Part shown: positions 7,579-17,023 of the stretch, piece by piece
How positions within the stretch are numbered: the first letter of the stretch is position 1
Layout: the number at the start of each line of letters is the position of its first letter
Assembly: GCA_900315805.1 (NCBI GenBank)
Contig: ONAN01000005.1
Span: 1 to 64,000 of the forward strand
Reading direction: 5' to 3'
Source of the DNA: an uncultured Selenomonadales bacterium
GTDB taxonomy: Bacteria > Bacillota > Negativicutes > Acidaminococcales > Acidaminococcaceae
Length of the DNA: 64,000 nucleotides
Program-made: the position numbers and the translations under genes
The notes under the pieces: generated by a model
What the model was told of the DNA's origin: nothing
The model's input: the letters and a program-made list of their open reading frames with translations, nothing else
Databases searched by the model: none

Positions 7579-9379
7579 ACTTTCATCGGGCCGGCTCAAG
7601 ATTCTGCTGGCCCTGTCCATCATCGCCTTCGTGATCCTGGTGGGGCGCATGGCGTGGCTGCAGCTGTACAATGGCCTTTATTACGGCGCCCAGGCGGACG
7701 GCAACCGCATGCGCAGCGCTATCCTCATGGCGCCGCGGGGCAAAATCTACGACTGCAACGGCGTCGTGCTGGCCGACAATACGCCGGCCTTCGTCCTGAC
7801 CATCATGCCGGGCCACAAGCTGTCGGACGACGAAATCCGGCGGCTCGCTCCCATTTTGAGCATGACCGAGGAGGACATCCGCGCGAAAGTCGCGAAATCG
7901 AAGGAAACCTACGAGCCCGTGCCCATCAAGACGGAACTGACCATGAAGGAAGTCACGGTCCTGGAGGAGAATGCCAAGGACCTGCCCGGCGTGTCGCTGG
8001 ATTCGCAGGCCATCCGCCGGTACGTGTATCCCGGCCTGGCTTCCCACGTGCTCGGGTACGTGGGGGAAATTTCGGAAGAACAGATGGCCAAGGGCCGTTA
8101 CAAGGGGCTGCCCCAGGGCAGCATCGTCGGCAAGGACGGCCTGGAATGGGTCTACGACGGGGACCTGCGCGGCGTGAACGGCCGCAAGACCGAAGAGGTC
8201 GACGTGCGGGGCCGCGTGGTCCAGCAGCTGGCGGGGCAGCCGCCCCAGTCCGGCAAAAACCTGGTGCTGACCATTGACTACCGCCTGCAGAAGACCCTGG
8301 AAGACGCCATGGACCATCATCTGGCCGAACTGGGCGTACAGGCGGCAGCGGCCGTGGCCGTGGATCCCAATACGGGGGCCGTCAAGGCCCTGGCTTCGCG
8401 GCCGGACTTTGACTCGAACTGGTTCGTCGGCGGCATTTCGGCCAAGAACTGGAGCCGCATCAACGACAATCCCCATCATCCGCTGAACAACAAGGTCATC
8501 GACGGCGAATATCCTGCCGGTTCGACCTTCAAGGTCGTCACCGGTTCGGCGGGCCTGGAAACGCATAAGGTCGCGCCGGAGGAACTGATCTTCGACTCGG
8601 GCCGCCACTGGCTCATCGATATGCGCAATGCCGGCGGCGAAGCACTGGGCTGGCTGAATTTCCAGCGGGCCTTCGCCATGTCGGATAACGTGTACTTTTA
8701 CGAAGTGGGCCGCCGCGTGGGCATCGACACGCTGGACGAGTATGCCCGCAAGTACGGCTTCGGCAAAAAGACGGGCATCACCCTGCCCGGCGAGGCGTCC
8801 GGCGTTGTCGCCAGTCCGGAGGTCAAGAAGAAGCTCCTGAAGGAAGACTGGTATCTGGGCGACACGTTCAACACGGCCATCGGCCAGGGCCTTACCCTGG
8901 TCACGCCCATCCAGCTGGCGCAGATGCTGTCGGCCGTGGCGGCGGGCGGCACCATCCATCCGCCCTATCTGGTGGACAAGATACTGAACAACGACGGTGC
9001 CACGGTCTCCGTGCCGGAGCGTCCCAAGGCGCGCAGCCTGGACATCAGCGACGACACGATCACGCGCATCCAGAACGGCCTCAAGGGCGTGACGCAGCCC
9101 GGCGGCACGGCGGCCTGGTTCTCGGGCCTGCCGCAGGCCATCGCCGGCAAGACCGGCACGGCGGAAAACCCGCACGGCCGCGACCACAGCTGGTTCATCG
9201 CCTACGCGCCGGCGGAGCGCCCGACCCTCGTCCTGGTCTGCATCGTGGAGCAGGGCGGTTTCGGCAGCACGGCGTCGGCACCCATCATCTACGAAGTCTT
9301 GAACAATTATCTGCTGGGGTATCCCAACCTGAAGCCCAAGGCCGAAGGGGACGGAAAACCCGCGGCACAGGGTAAGTGA
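7568..9379 (+). CDS. mrdA: Penicillin-binding protein 2 (elongasome transpeptidase)
   Basis: 603 aa class B PBP. A single N-terminal membrane helix (residues 12-30) is followed by the pedestal domain with the RGKIYDCNGVVLADN motif. The transpeptidase domain has active-site Ser319 in GSTFK, Ser372-Asp-Asn and Lys528-Thr-Gly. It cross-links peptidoglycan during lateral growth together with RodA, encoded next. It lies at the fourth position of the mre operon and overlaps mreD by 11 bases. Confidence 0.96.
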   Translation: MENKLSSGRLKILLALSIIAFVILVGRMAWLQLYNGLYYGAQADGNRMRSAILMAPRGKIYDCNGVVLADNTPAFVLTIMPGHKLSDDEIRRLAPILSMTEEDIRAKVAKSKETYEPVPIKTELTMKEVTVLEENAKDLPGVSLDSQAIRRYVYPGLASHVLGYVGEISEEQMAKGRYKGLPQGSIVGKDGLEWVYDGDLRGVNGRKTEEVDVRGRVVQQLAGQPPQSGKNLVLTIDYRLQKTLEDAMDHHLAELGVQAAAAVAVDPNTGAVKALASRPDFDSNWFVGGISAKNWSRINDNPHHPLNNKVIDGEYPAGSTFKVVTGSAGLETHKVAPEELIFDSGRHWLIDMRNAGGEALGWLNFQRAFAMSDNVYFYEVGRRVGIDTLDEYARKYGFGKKTGITLPGEASGVVASPEVKKKLLKEDWYLGDTFNTAIGQGLTLVTPIQLAQMLSAVAAGGTIHPPYLVDKILNNDGATVSVPERPKARSLDISDDTITRIQNGLKGVTQPGGTAAWFSGLPQAIAGKTGTAENPHGRDHSWFIAYAPAERPTLVLVCIVEQGGFGSTASAPIIYEVLNNYLLGYPNLKPKAEGDGKPAAQGK

Positions 9380-9416
9380 AGCCGGTACGGCGTACCGGCA
9401 GTACGAGGTATCTACC

Positions 9417-10517
9417 TTGCAGCGCTATTTAAGAAACATGGACTGGATCCTGGTCCTGACGGTTGCGGCCCTCATGACCATCGGCATGATCCTGATCGGC
9501 AGCGCGACCCACGCGGACGCCGTCGCTTCGGGACAAAACCGCTTCGTCCTGCGCCAGGGCCTCTTCATTGGAATCAACATCGCCATCGTGATCTTCATGA
9601 TGCGCATCGATTATCACTCGCTGACCGCCATTTCCAAGCAGCTCTACATCATCATGCTGGTCCTGCTGGTGGCGGTGGCCCTCTTCGGCCACACGAGCCT
9701 GGGGGCCCAGCGCTGGATCCGTATCGGTCCCATCACCTTCCAGCCCAGTGAATTTTCGAAGGCCCTCATGATCATCTGTCTGGCGGCCTTCCTGGACAAA
9801 CAGCGGGAATACATGGACAGTATCAAGGATTATGCGGCCCCCATGGTCTTCGTCCTGGTACCGTTCGTGCTGGTCCTGCGGCAGCCAGACCTGGGCACGG
9901 CCCTCGTCTTTGCGGCCATTGCGTGCAGTATGTTCTGGGTCTGCGGCTTCAAAGTGAAGTGGATCGTCATCGCGGCGGCCATCGGCGCCTGCAGCGCGCC
10001 GCTCCTCTGGCACCTGCTTCATGAGTACCAGCGCAACCGGATCCGCGTCTTTTTGTATCCCGAACTGGACCCCTACGGCGCCGGCTACCACGTCATCCAG
10101 TCGAAAATCGCCATCGGCAGCGGCATGCTCTTCGGCAAAGGCTGGATGCAGGGCACCCAGAGCCAGCTGAGTTTCCTGCCCGAAAACCACACGGACTTCA
10201 TCTTCGCCGTGGCCGGGGAGGAATTCGGCTTTATCGGCGTCACCATCATCCTGCTGCTCTACCTGGTCCTGATCTGGCGCGCCCTGAGCATCGCCCTCAA
10301 CGCGGAAGACCGCTTCGGCCAGCTGCTGGCGACGGGCGTCACGGGCATGCTGCTCTTCCATGTCCTCGTCAACGTGGGCATGACGGCAGGCATCATGCCG
10401 GTCACGGGCGTACCGCTCCCGTTCCTCAGTTACGGCGTCAGTTCCCTCACGACGAACATGGTCATGGTGGGACTGCTGCTGAACATCCACATGCACCAGG
10501 CGAAACTGCAGTTCTGA
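9417..10517 (+). CDS. rodA: SEDS-family peptidoglycan glycosyltransferase RodA
   Basis: 366 aa polytopic membrane protein with about ten helices and the SEDS signature GVPLPFLSYGVSSLTTNM near the C-terminus. The catalytic loop pattern LSFLPENHTDFIFAVAGEEFGFIG is present. It starts at TTG with an ACGAGGT site 9 bases upstream. It is the glycan polymerase partner of PBP2 from the preceding gene and lies 37 bases downstream of it. Confidence 0.95.
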   Translation: MQRYLRNMDWILVLTVAALMTIGMILIGSATHADAVASGQNRFVLRQGLFIGINIAIVIFMMRIDYHSLTAISKQLYIIMLVLLVAVALFGHTSLGAQRWIRIGPITFQPSEFSKALMIICLAAFLDKQREYMDSIKDYAAPMVFVLVPFVLVLRQPDLGTALVFAAIACSMFWVCGFKVKWIVIAAAIGACSAPLLWHLLHEYQRNRIRVFLYPELDPYGAGYHVIQSKIAIGSGMLFGKGWMQGTQSQLSFLPENHTDFIFAVAGEEFGFIGVTIILLLYLVLIWRALSIALNAEDRFGQLLATGVTGMLLFHVLVNVGMTAGIMPVTGVPLPFLSYGVSSLTTNMVMVGLLLNIHMHQAKLQF

Positions 10518-10583
10518 CAAGGGCCCCCGGCGGCACGATGTACTGTCCGTCCGGTTGCCAACGAAACGAAGGAGACATCTTAC

Positions 10584-12614
10584 ATGAAGAAAGAGTTAAC
10601 GATAGATATGCTGGCGGCGGTGAAGCGGCCGGACCGCTACACGGGCGGGGAATTCGGCAGCATCGTCAAACAGGACGCCGAAGTGCGCATGGCCCTGGCT
10701 TTCCCCGATGTGTACGAGGTCGGTATGAGCTACCTGGGCTTCAAGATCCTCTACCACCTGGTGAACAAGATGGACGGCATCGCGGCGGAACGCGTGTACG
10801 CGCCCTGGGTAGACATGGAACAGCTCATGCGCGAGCGCGGCGTGGTCCTGACGACGCTGGAGACGAAGCAGGCTTTGTCGGAACTGGATGCCGTCGGATT
10901 CACCCTTCAGTATGAATTGTCCTATACGAACATCCTCAATATGCTGGACCTGGGCGGCGTGACCGTGCGCAAGGCCGAACGGCGCGACGACGAACCCATC
11001 GTCATGGTGGGCGGTCCCTGCGTGTTCAATCCGGAACCGCTGGCGGATTTTATCGACCTGGCCATCATCGGCGACGGCGAAGAGGCCCTGCCCGAAGTGC
11101 TCGAGGCCCTGCGCCAGTGGAAGCAGGAAGGCCGTCCCGGCGGCCGCAAAGGCTTTTTGCACCGCGCCCAGCAGATTCCCGGCATCTACGTGCCGGAATT
11201 TTATGAACCGGAATACAACGCGGACGGCACGCTGGCCCGCATGAAGGTGACGGACCCGGCGGCGCCGGCCTGCGTCGAAAAACGCGTCGTGGCGGACCTC
11301 AACAAGGTAGACTTCCCGACGGCACCCATCGTGCCTTTCGGCGAAATCGTCCACGACCGCATCATGCTCGAAGTGTTCCGTGGCTGCAGCCGCGGCTGCC
11401 GTTTCTGCCACGCCGGCATGGTCTACCGCCCCGTGCGGGAACGCCGGCCCGAAGTGCTGCGCGAGTTGGCCCACCGCCAGGTCGACAACACGGGCTACGA
11501 CGAAATCTCCCTCGTGTCCCTGAGCACGGCGGATTATTCCTGCCTGCCCTGCTTCCTCGACACCATGATCGCCGACTTCAAGTCCCGCGACGTGAGCGTG
11601 TCCCTGCCGAGCCTGCGCATCGACGCCTTTTCCGTCGACATCGCGAAAAAGGTGCAGGTCGTGCGCAAGAGCGGCCTGACCTTCGCACCGGAGGCGGGGA
11701 GCCAGCGCATGCGCGACATCATCAACAAGGGCGTGACGGAAGAGGACCTGATGAATGCCGTCAGCGGCGCCTTCGAGAACGGCTGGAGCAAAGTCAAGCT
11801 GTACTTTATGATCGGCCTGCCCGGCGAAACGGACGACGATGTCCTGGCTATCGCCAAGCTGGCCCGCAAAGTGCAGTGGAAGTATAAGGAGATCACGGGC
11901 CACGGCGGCTGTCAGGTGACGGTCAGCGTCGCCTCCTTCGTGCCGAAGCCCTATACGGCGTTCCAGTGGGTCCCCCAGGACACGCTGGACGAAATCCGGC
12001 GCAAGCAGCGCCTTTTGATCGAGGCCCTGCGCGTCAAGAACATCACGTTCCAGTACCATGACAGCCAGACGAGCATCATGGAGGGCGTCTTCGCCCGCGG
12101 CGACCGCCGCCTGGGCAAGGCCCTGTACCTGGCTTGGAAGGCCGGTGAATCCTTCGACGGCTGGGGCGACCAGTTCAATTACGAGCGCTGGCAGCAGGCC
12201 CTGCAGGAGGCCGGTGTGGATCCGGACTTCTACAACCACCGCCTGCGCGGCGAAAAGGAAACGTTCCCGTGGGAACACCTGCAGCCCGGCGTGAGCCGTG
12301 CCTTTCTGGCACATGAATACGCCAAGGCGAAGGAACAGATGCTGACGAAGGACTGCCGCCAGGGAAAGTGCAACGGCTGCGGCATCTGCCAGAAACTGGG
12401 TGTTTCGATTATGGATTACAGCGGTCATGCCTACGACGCTTCCGCGGAACCGAAGTTCGTGCCTGTGGAGGAACGGACGGCGGCCGTGCGCAAAGCGCTG
12501 CGGGATGCGGCCGCGGCGGCCGGTTACGACCTGCTTGCGCCGAGCGTGGCACAGGTGGCGGCGGCAACGGCGTATAAGGCTGCCGGCACGGCGGCAGAGG
12601 GGGTGGCAGAATGA
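10584..12614 (+). CDS. TIGR03960-type B12-binding/radical SAM protein
   Basis: 676 aa. The N-terminal B12-binding-like domain (to about residue 200) is followed by a radical SAM core with the 4Fe-4S motif CSRGCRFC. A second Cys cluster near the C-terminus (CRQGKCNGCGIC) is also characteristic. The C-terminus is Ala-rich. The reaction of this family is not established. It is normally paired with the next gene, overlapping here by 4 bases, and with ribonuclease G, suggesting an RNA or ribosome-related role (inference). ATG has a GAAGGAG site. Confidence 0.9.
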   Translation: MKKELTIDMLAAVKRPDRYTGGEFGSIVKQDAEVRMALAFPDVYEVGMSYLGFKILYHLVNKMDGIAAERVYAPWVDMEQLMRERGVVLTTLETKQALSELDAVGFTLQYELSYTNILNMLDLGGVTVRKAERRDDEPIVMVGGPCVFNPEPLADFIDLAIIGDGEEALPEVLEALRQWKQEGRPGGRKGFLHRAQQIPGIYVPEFYEPEYNADGTLARMKVTDPAAPACVEKRVVADLNKVDFPTAPIVPFGEIVHDRIMLEVFRGCSRGCRFCHAGMVYRPVRERRPEVLRELAHRQVDNTGYDEISLVSLSTADYSCLPCFLDTMIADFKSRDVSVSLPSLRIDAFSVDIAKKVQVVRKSGLTFAPEAGSQRMRDIINKGVTEEDLMNAVSGAFENGWSKVKLYFMIGLPGETDDDVLAIAKLARKVQWKYKEITGHGGCQVTVSVASFVPKPYTAFQWVPQDTLDEIRRKQRLLIEALRVKNITFQYHDSQTSIMEGVFARGDRRLGKALYLAWKAGESFDGWGDQFNYERWQQALQEAGVDPDFYNHRLRGEKETFPWEHLQPGVSRAFLAHEYAKAKEQMLTKDCRQGKCNGCGICQKLGVSIMDYSGHAYDASAEPKFVPVEERTAAVRKALRDAAAAAGYDLLAPSVAQVAAATAYKAAGTAAEGVAE

Positions 12615-13366
12615 AACTGCGGTTCCGTATCACGAAGGACAAAGAGATCCGCTTCATTTCGCACCTGGAATACCTGCGTACCATCGGCCGCGCCTTCCGG
12701 CGCGCCAAGCTGCCCGTGGCCTATTCCCAGGGCTTCAACCCCCACATGAAGTTCTCCCTGGCGTCGGCCCTCGGCGTAGGCGTCGTGAGCCAGGCGGAAT
12801 ATGTGGAACTGGAATTGACGGAACCCATGGTGCCGGCCAAGGCGGCGGAAGCGTTCGCCAAGGCCCTGCCCCGGGGTATCCGCGTGCTGGATTACGATGC
12901 CGCCGATGACCACGCCCAGGCCCTTATGGCGGCGGCCGGCGGAGCGGGCTACCGCGTGACCGTGCCCTACGCCGGCAGCGTGGAGCAGGCCGAAGCGGCT
13001 GTGGAACAGTTCAACGCGGCGCCGGAGCTGTTTTTCGAAAAGGCGGCTCCCAAAGCGAAAAAGAAAGTCAAACGCATCGACGTGAAGCAGTATATTCCCC
13101 GCCTGGCCATGACCACGGCGGCGATTACGGGCGAAGCGGCACAGGACGCAAAGGCGCGGGGCGAAATCGCCCTGGTGTTCACCTTCGACATCCGCATCAC
13201 GCCCAGCGGCAGCATGAAGGCCGTGGACCTGCTGAACACGCTGCGTGAAGCATACGGCCTCGACCTGCCCGTCGTCCGGGCGGACATCGAACGGCTGAGT
13301 TTGTACCGCGTCGGGCCGGACGGGGCGCACCTGCCCCTGCTCGACAACAAGGCCGTCTGCCACTGA
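12611..13366 (+). CDS. TIGR03936/DUF2344 family protein
   Basis: 251 aa. The family pattern RFRITKDKEIRFISHLEYLRTIGRA...YSQGFNPHMKFSLASALGVG lies at the N-terminus, and a lysine-rich segment (KAAPKAKKKVKRID) is near residue 150. In some bacteria this domain is fused to the preceding radical SAM protein, so the two probably act together. The ATGA overlap with it supports coupling. Exact function unknown. Confidence 0.9.
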   Translation: MKLRFRITKDKEIRFISHLEYLRTIGRAFRRAKLPVAYSQGFNPHMKFSLASALGVGVVSQAEYVELELTEPMVPAKAAEAFAKALPRGIRVLDYDAADDHAQALMAAAGGAGYRVTVPYAGSVEQAEAAVEQFNAAPELFFEKAAPKAKKKVKRIDVKQYIPRLAMTTAAITGEAAQDAKARGEIALVFTFDIRITPSGSMKAVDLLNTLREAYGLDLPVVRADIERLSLYRVGPDGAHLPLLDNKAVCH

Positions 13367-13406
13367 GCGGCGGCTGCTATCCGGGAACCGGAAAGGAGGG
13401 ACGGCC

Positions 13407-14810
13407 ATGGCACAGCAGATCATCATCGGGAGTACGCCGGAAGAAGTGCGCATGGGCCTCGTCGAAGACGGGGTGCTGCAGGAATACCTGGTGGAACGGG
13501 CCATGTCGGCCCACCTGGTCGGGAGTATTTTCCTGGGCCGCGTGAGCAACATCGTACCGGGCATCCAGGCGGCGTTCGTGGACATCGGCCTGGAGCGCAA
13601 TGCCTTTTTGTATCTCGGCGACAGCCACGACCTGACGGAGGGCATGTCCGTCATGGTGCAGATCACGAAGGACCCGCGCGGCACGAAGGGACCCACGGCC
13701 AGCCGGGAAATCACATTCCCCGGGCGCTATGTCGTCCTCTTCCCCCAGTCTGATTCCATCGGCATCTCGCGCAAAATCGGCGATGCGGCGGAACGGGACC
13801 GGCTGCACGCCATCGCGTCGCAATACCGGCCGGAACGGATGGGCATCGTGGTCCGCACGGCGGCGGAGGGCATCAGTGCCGATGTCATCGAGGCGGATAT
13901 TGCGAGCCTTTTGTCGGAGTGGAAGATCGTCGAGACGAAGGCGAAGCTGGCGAAGGCGCCGGCTTTCCTGCACCGCGAACTGGATCTGTCCGTCCGCATC
14001 GTGCGGGATTACCTGAACAAGGACATCGACCGCATCGTCATCGACAGTCCCGATGCCTTCGGGCGCGTCAAGGCCCTGCTGGAGCGCCTGCCCCGCGCCC
14101 GCACGGACATGCTGGAACTGTACACCGGCGCGGAAGATGTATTTGCGGCCCGGGGGCTGGCGGACATCGTCGCGTCCCTGTCGGACCGGCGCGTGGACCT
14201 GCCGGGCGGCGGCTACCTGGTCATCGACCATGCCGAGGCCATGACGGTCATCGACGTCAACAGCGGCAGTTACAGCGGCAAGGAGAACCTGGAAGAGACC
14301 ATCATGGAGATCAACCGCCAGGCGGCACGCGAGATTGCGCACCAGCTGCGGCTCCGCGATATCGGCGGCATCATCGTCGTCGATTTCATCGACATGCATT
14401 CCGAGGCGCACCAGAAGGAGATCCTGTCCCTGCTGGAGGAGGCCTTCCGGGGCGACCGCATGCGGCCCCGCATCCAGGACATCACGGTCCTGAACCTGGT
14501 GGAGATCACCCGCAAAAAGTCGCGGCAGAACCTGGAGGCCGTGCTTTATACGGACTGCCCCACGTGCAACGGCACGGGGCGCGTACAGTCGAAAGAGGCG
14601 ATTGCGCTGGAAATCAAGCGGCGCATCCGCACCCTGCTGAAGAAGCAGGGCAGCACGAAGGACATCCTCGTCGTGGCCCATCCGCTGGAGGCGGAGTACC
14701 TGCAGCAGAACCTGGTCCGCGGCTGGAACCGCGAACTGGCGTGCCACGTGAAGGTGGAAAGCGATCCGTCGCTCCACGTGGAGGCCTTCATGATTTTGGA
14801 CAATGGTTGA
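13407..14810 (+). CDS. rng: Ribonuclease G/E family endoribonuclease
   Basis: 467 aa, RNase G size. An S1 domain (about 35-110, GSIFLGRVSNIVPGIQAAFVDIG) is followed by the catalytic DNase I-like domain with metal-binding Asp residues in VIDVNSGSYSG and VVDFIDM. The zinc-link CPTCNGTG joins subunits. It processes rRNA and initiates mRNA decay. In many Firmicutes rng is followed by rplU-rpmA; here a VirK/YbjX-like gene follows instead. Confidence 0.95.
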   Translation: MAQQIIIGSTPEEVRMGLVEDGVLQEYLVERAMSAHLVGSIFLGRVSNIVPGIQAAFVDIGLERNAFLYLGDSHDLTEGMSVMVQITKDPRGTKGPTASREITFPGRYVVLFPQSDSIGISRKIGDAAERDRLHAIASQYRPERMGIVVRTAAEGISADVIEADIASLLSEWKIVETKAKLAKAPAFLHRELDLSVRIVRDYLNKDIDRIVIDSPDAFGRVKALLERLPRARTDMLELYTGAEDVFAARGLADIVASLSDRRVDLPGGGYLVIDHAEAMTVIDVNSGSYSGKENLEETIMEINRQAAREIAHQLRLRDIGGIIVVDFIDMHSEAHQKEILSLLEEAFRGDRMRPRIQDITVLNLVEITRKKSRQNLEAVLYTDCPTCNGTGRVQSKEAIALEIKRRIRTLLKKQGSTKDILVVAHPLEAEYLQQNLVRGWNRELACHVKVESDPSLHVEAFMILDNG

Positions 14811-14837
14811 GAGAACGCTGGAATAAGGAGAGTTTAC

Positions 14838-15773
14838 ATGGATACGGACATGTTGCACTATATCGGGCACCGCCTGTACAATACGGAGCACCTGAAGGAA
14901 ATGAAGCGCTATCTGGTGTTCCGCGCGCGCTGCCGCATGCATTCCGCCCTCATGGACGAGGTGCTCGGCTTTTTCACGGCCACGCCGGAACGGGCGGCCA
15001 TGCTGAAAGGCACGCCGGCATTTGCGGAACAGGTGACCCGGGCCTTCTTCTATAAAGGGTCCGACTGGCAGGACCGCTGGGACCTGGTCCGCGGCCACGT
15101 GGAATTCATGGAGCGCCGCTTCAAACCGGAAGCGCTGCGCACGCTCTATGCGGACGTCGACGAGCGGACGAACACGGGCGGGCGCATCACCCTCTGGCAG
15201 GAGGAGTCGGACGGCAAGCCCCTGCACATGGACCTGTGGTTCAACGCGGGCCAGCGCAAGGAAGGCTGCCTGTCCCTGGTCCTGGAGCTGGAGGACGAGG
15301 CGCTGTACCAGATCATGTTCTGGTTCGGCAAAAGCCTGACGGATCCCGCGAAGGACGCCATCTGGGTCGGCGCCCTGCAGGGTACGCCCAACGGCAGCGC
15401 CGTCATCAAGCGGCTGACGAAGGAGTTTTTCGGCTACCGCACGAAGAACCTGATTTTCTACGGCCTGCGGAATCTGGCCCGCTGCCTGGGCATGGACGAG
15501 ATTTACGCCGTGACGAACGAGGGCTATTACGCCATGAACCACGTGCGCCGCGACCGCAAGCTGAAGACGGATTTCGGGGCTTTCTGGAAGGAGTGCGAAG
15601 GCGTTCCCTGCGAGACGGACAGCCGCTTCTTCCGCCTGCCTGTGAAGGAGTACCGCAAGGACATGAGCGAACTGAAGCCTTCGAAGCGGGCGCAGCACCG
15701 GCGCCGTTTCGCGCGGCTCGATGCCATCGACGCGGCCTTCGACGGGAGCTGCAGCAAGTGGAAAAAGGAATAA
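14838..15773 (+). CDS. VirK/YbjX (DUF535) family protein
   Basis: 311 aa. The C-terminal half has the family pattern: YAVTNEGYYAMNHVRRDRKLKTDFGAFWKE then FRLPVKEYRKDMSELKPSKRAQHRRRFARLD. Members in enterobacteria have been linked to virulence-protein export and peptide resistance, but no biochemical activity is defined. There is no signal peptide. AAGGAG precedes the ATG. It lies 27 bases after rng and is probably the last gene of that transcript; a promoter for the next unit starts 85 bases downstream. Confidence 0.85.
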   Translation: MDTDMLHYIGHRLYNTEHLKEMKRYLVFRARCRMHSALMDEVLGFFTATPERAAMLKGTPAFAEQVTRAFFYKGSDWQDRWDLVRGHVEFMERRFKPEALRTLYADVDERTNTGGRITLWQEESDGKPLHMDLWFNAGQRKEGCLSLVLELEDEALYQIMFWFGKSLTDPAKDAIWVGALQGTPNGSAVIKRLTKEFFGYRTKNLIFYGLRNLARCLGMDEIYAVTNEGYYAMNHVRRDRKLKTDFGAFWKECEGVPCETDSRFFRLPVKEYRKDMSELKPSKRAQHRRRFARLDAIDAAFDGSCSKWKKE

Positions 15774-15857
15774 GGAACGGAAACAGCGTGGACAAACCGG
15801 GATTTTTTAAAAAAATTGTGGTTTGTTCACGTTTTTTCACATTTTAAACACTAAATA

Positions 15858-15866
15858 TGCTATAAT
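15858..15866 (+). promoter_or_regulatory. Extended -10 promoter
   Basis: TGCTATAAT in an AT-rich island, 36 bases before the start of the repeat-bearing exported protein. There is no convincing -35; the TGn extension would compensate. Confidence 0.65.
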
Positions 15867-15901
15867 ATTTATATATTTGAGAAGGTGAGGAGGAAGCCCA
15901 A

Positions 15902-16894
15902 ATGAAAAAACTCGTTTCGTTGATTGCAGCCCTCGTCGTCTGCCTCGGCCTCGCCACGACGGCTTTCGCCGAAGTGACGCATGTGGCTTCGGAGCAGCTG
16001 GACGCCATGGAGAACACCTTATACGGCACGCACCAGGAGAATTCCATGCTGGCCCGTATCCAGAGCCTGGAAGACGACCTGTACGGCCACGAGGACAACG
16101 GCCAGAACATCCTGGACCGCATCCAGACATCGTATGACTATGTGTGCGGCACCAATGGCGGCAACGGCAGTTTCCTGCAGCAGCTGAATGCGGTGGACAG
16201 CCGCTTTAACGCGCGCCTGACGGCCGGCCCGGCCAAGACCCGCATCGAGGAACTGGAAACGACGATTTACGGCGCGCCGAAGAGCGGTTCGCTGGAAGGA
16301 CGCCTGGGCTCCCTCGTGGAAACGGCCTATACGGGCGGCCAGGTACCTGTGGAGAACACGGTCCTGCCGAAGGATTCCCTCGTGAAGATCGAATTCACGG
16401 CGCCCCTGTCCAGCAAGACGGCGCAGCCCGGTGACCCGGTCAGCTTCATGGTGGCCGACAATGTGTACGTCAATGACGTGCTGGTCCTGGCCAAAGGCGC
16501 TTCGGGCGTGGCCAAGGTGAAAGAAGTCAAGCAGCCCGGCAGCTTCGGCCGCGATGCCAAGATCAACGTGGAATTCAGCCATGTCTATGCCGTGGACGGC
16601 TCCACCGTTCCGGTCTACATCGGCAAGCTGGCCAAACAGCAGGCTAAGACGGCAGCCGGCGCAGCCGGTGCCAGCATCGGCGGCATGGTCGTTCTCGGAC
16701 CCATCGGCGCCATCGGCGGTGCGTTCGTGACGGGCCAGTCCATCGTTATTCCGGAAGGTTCCACGACCTACGTGCAGGTCACGCAGGACCAGAACGTGAA
16801 CGGCATCATCTACACCACGTCCGACAGCGACGCGGCGGCAACGGCGGGTGTCGACACGGGTGCTACGGATTCCGACGTGGCAGCTGCCAAATAA
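15902..16894 (+). CDS. Exported protein with YG repeats and a glycine-zipper segment
   Basis: 330 aa. The signal peptide (MKKLVSLIAALVVCLGLATTAFA) is followed by degenerate repeats of about 20-40 residues between residues 30 and 140. Each has a core like LEDDLYG then a Gly/Ser turn then LxxRI (TLYG, DLYG, YVCG, TIYG). A beta-rich middle domain (about 150-240) follows. Then comes a Gly/Ala-rich hydrophobic stretch (GAAGASIGGMVVLGPIGAIGG) that looks like a glycine zipper able to enter or associate with a membrane. Alternating coil and zipper suggest an envelope-spanning or peptidoglycan-associated protein; function unknown. AGGAGG precedes the ATG. Confidence 0.8.
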   Translation: MKKLVSLIAALVVCLGLATTAFAEVTHVASEQLDAMENTLYGTHQENSMLARIQSLEDDLYGHEDNGQNILDRIQTSYDYVCGTNGGNGSFLQQLNAVDSRFNARLTAGPAKTRIEELETTIYGAPKSGSLEGRLGSLVETAYTGGQVPVENTVLPKDSLVKIEFTAPLSSKTAQPGDPVSFMVADNVYVNDVLVLAKGASGVAKVKEVKQPGSFGRDAKINVEFSHVYAVDGSTVPVYIGKLAKQQAKTAAGAAGASIGGMVVLGPIGAIGGAFVTGQSIVIPEGSTTYVQVTQDQNVNGIIYTTSDSDAAATAGVDTGATDSDVAAAK

Positions 16895-16913
16895 AATATT
16901 CTTAAACACGCCG

Positions 16914-16953
16914 TACCGGCGGGAGAAAAGGCTCTCCCGCCGGTATTTTTTTC
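16914..16953 (+). terminator. Strong intrinsic terminator
   Basis: TACCGGCGGGAGA and TCTCCCGCCGGTA form a 13-bp stem with a 6-nt loop, followed by a run of seven T residues. It ends the exported-protein transcript and separates it from the LPS genes. Confidence 0.93.
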
Positions 16954-16963
16954 TTGCAATTTA

Positions 16964-16972
16964 TGTTATAAT
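16964..16972 (+). promoter_or_regulatory. Extended -10 promoter for the LPS gene cluster
   Basis: TGTTATAAT (TGn plus perfect TATAAT) lies 52 bases before the LptD-like gene and directly after the terminator. The -35 position falls in the T-tract and is weak. Confidence 0.6.
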
Positions 16973-17023
16973 GTTGAATGGACTATTGTCCGACGAACCT
17001 GAATGGAAGACGGAGGTTTTCCC

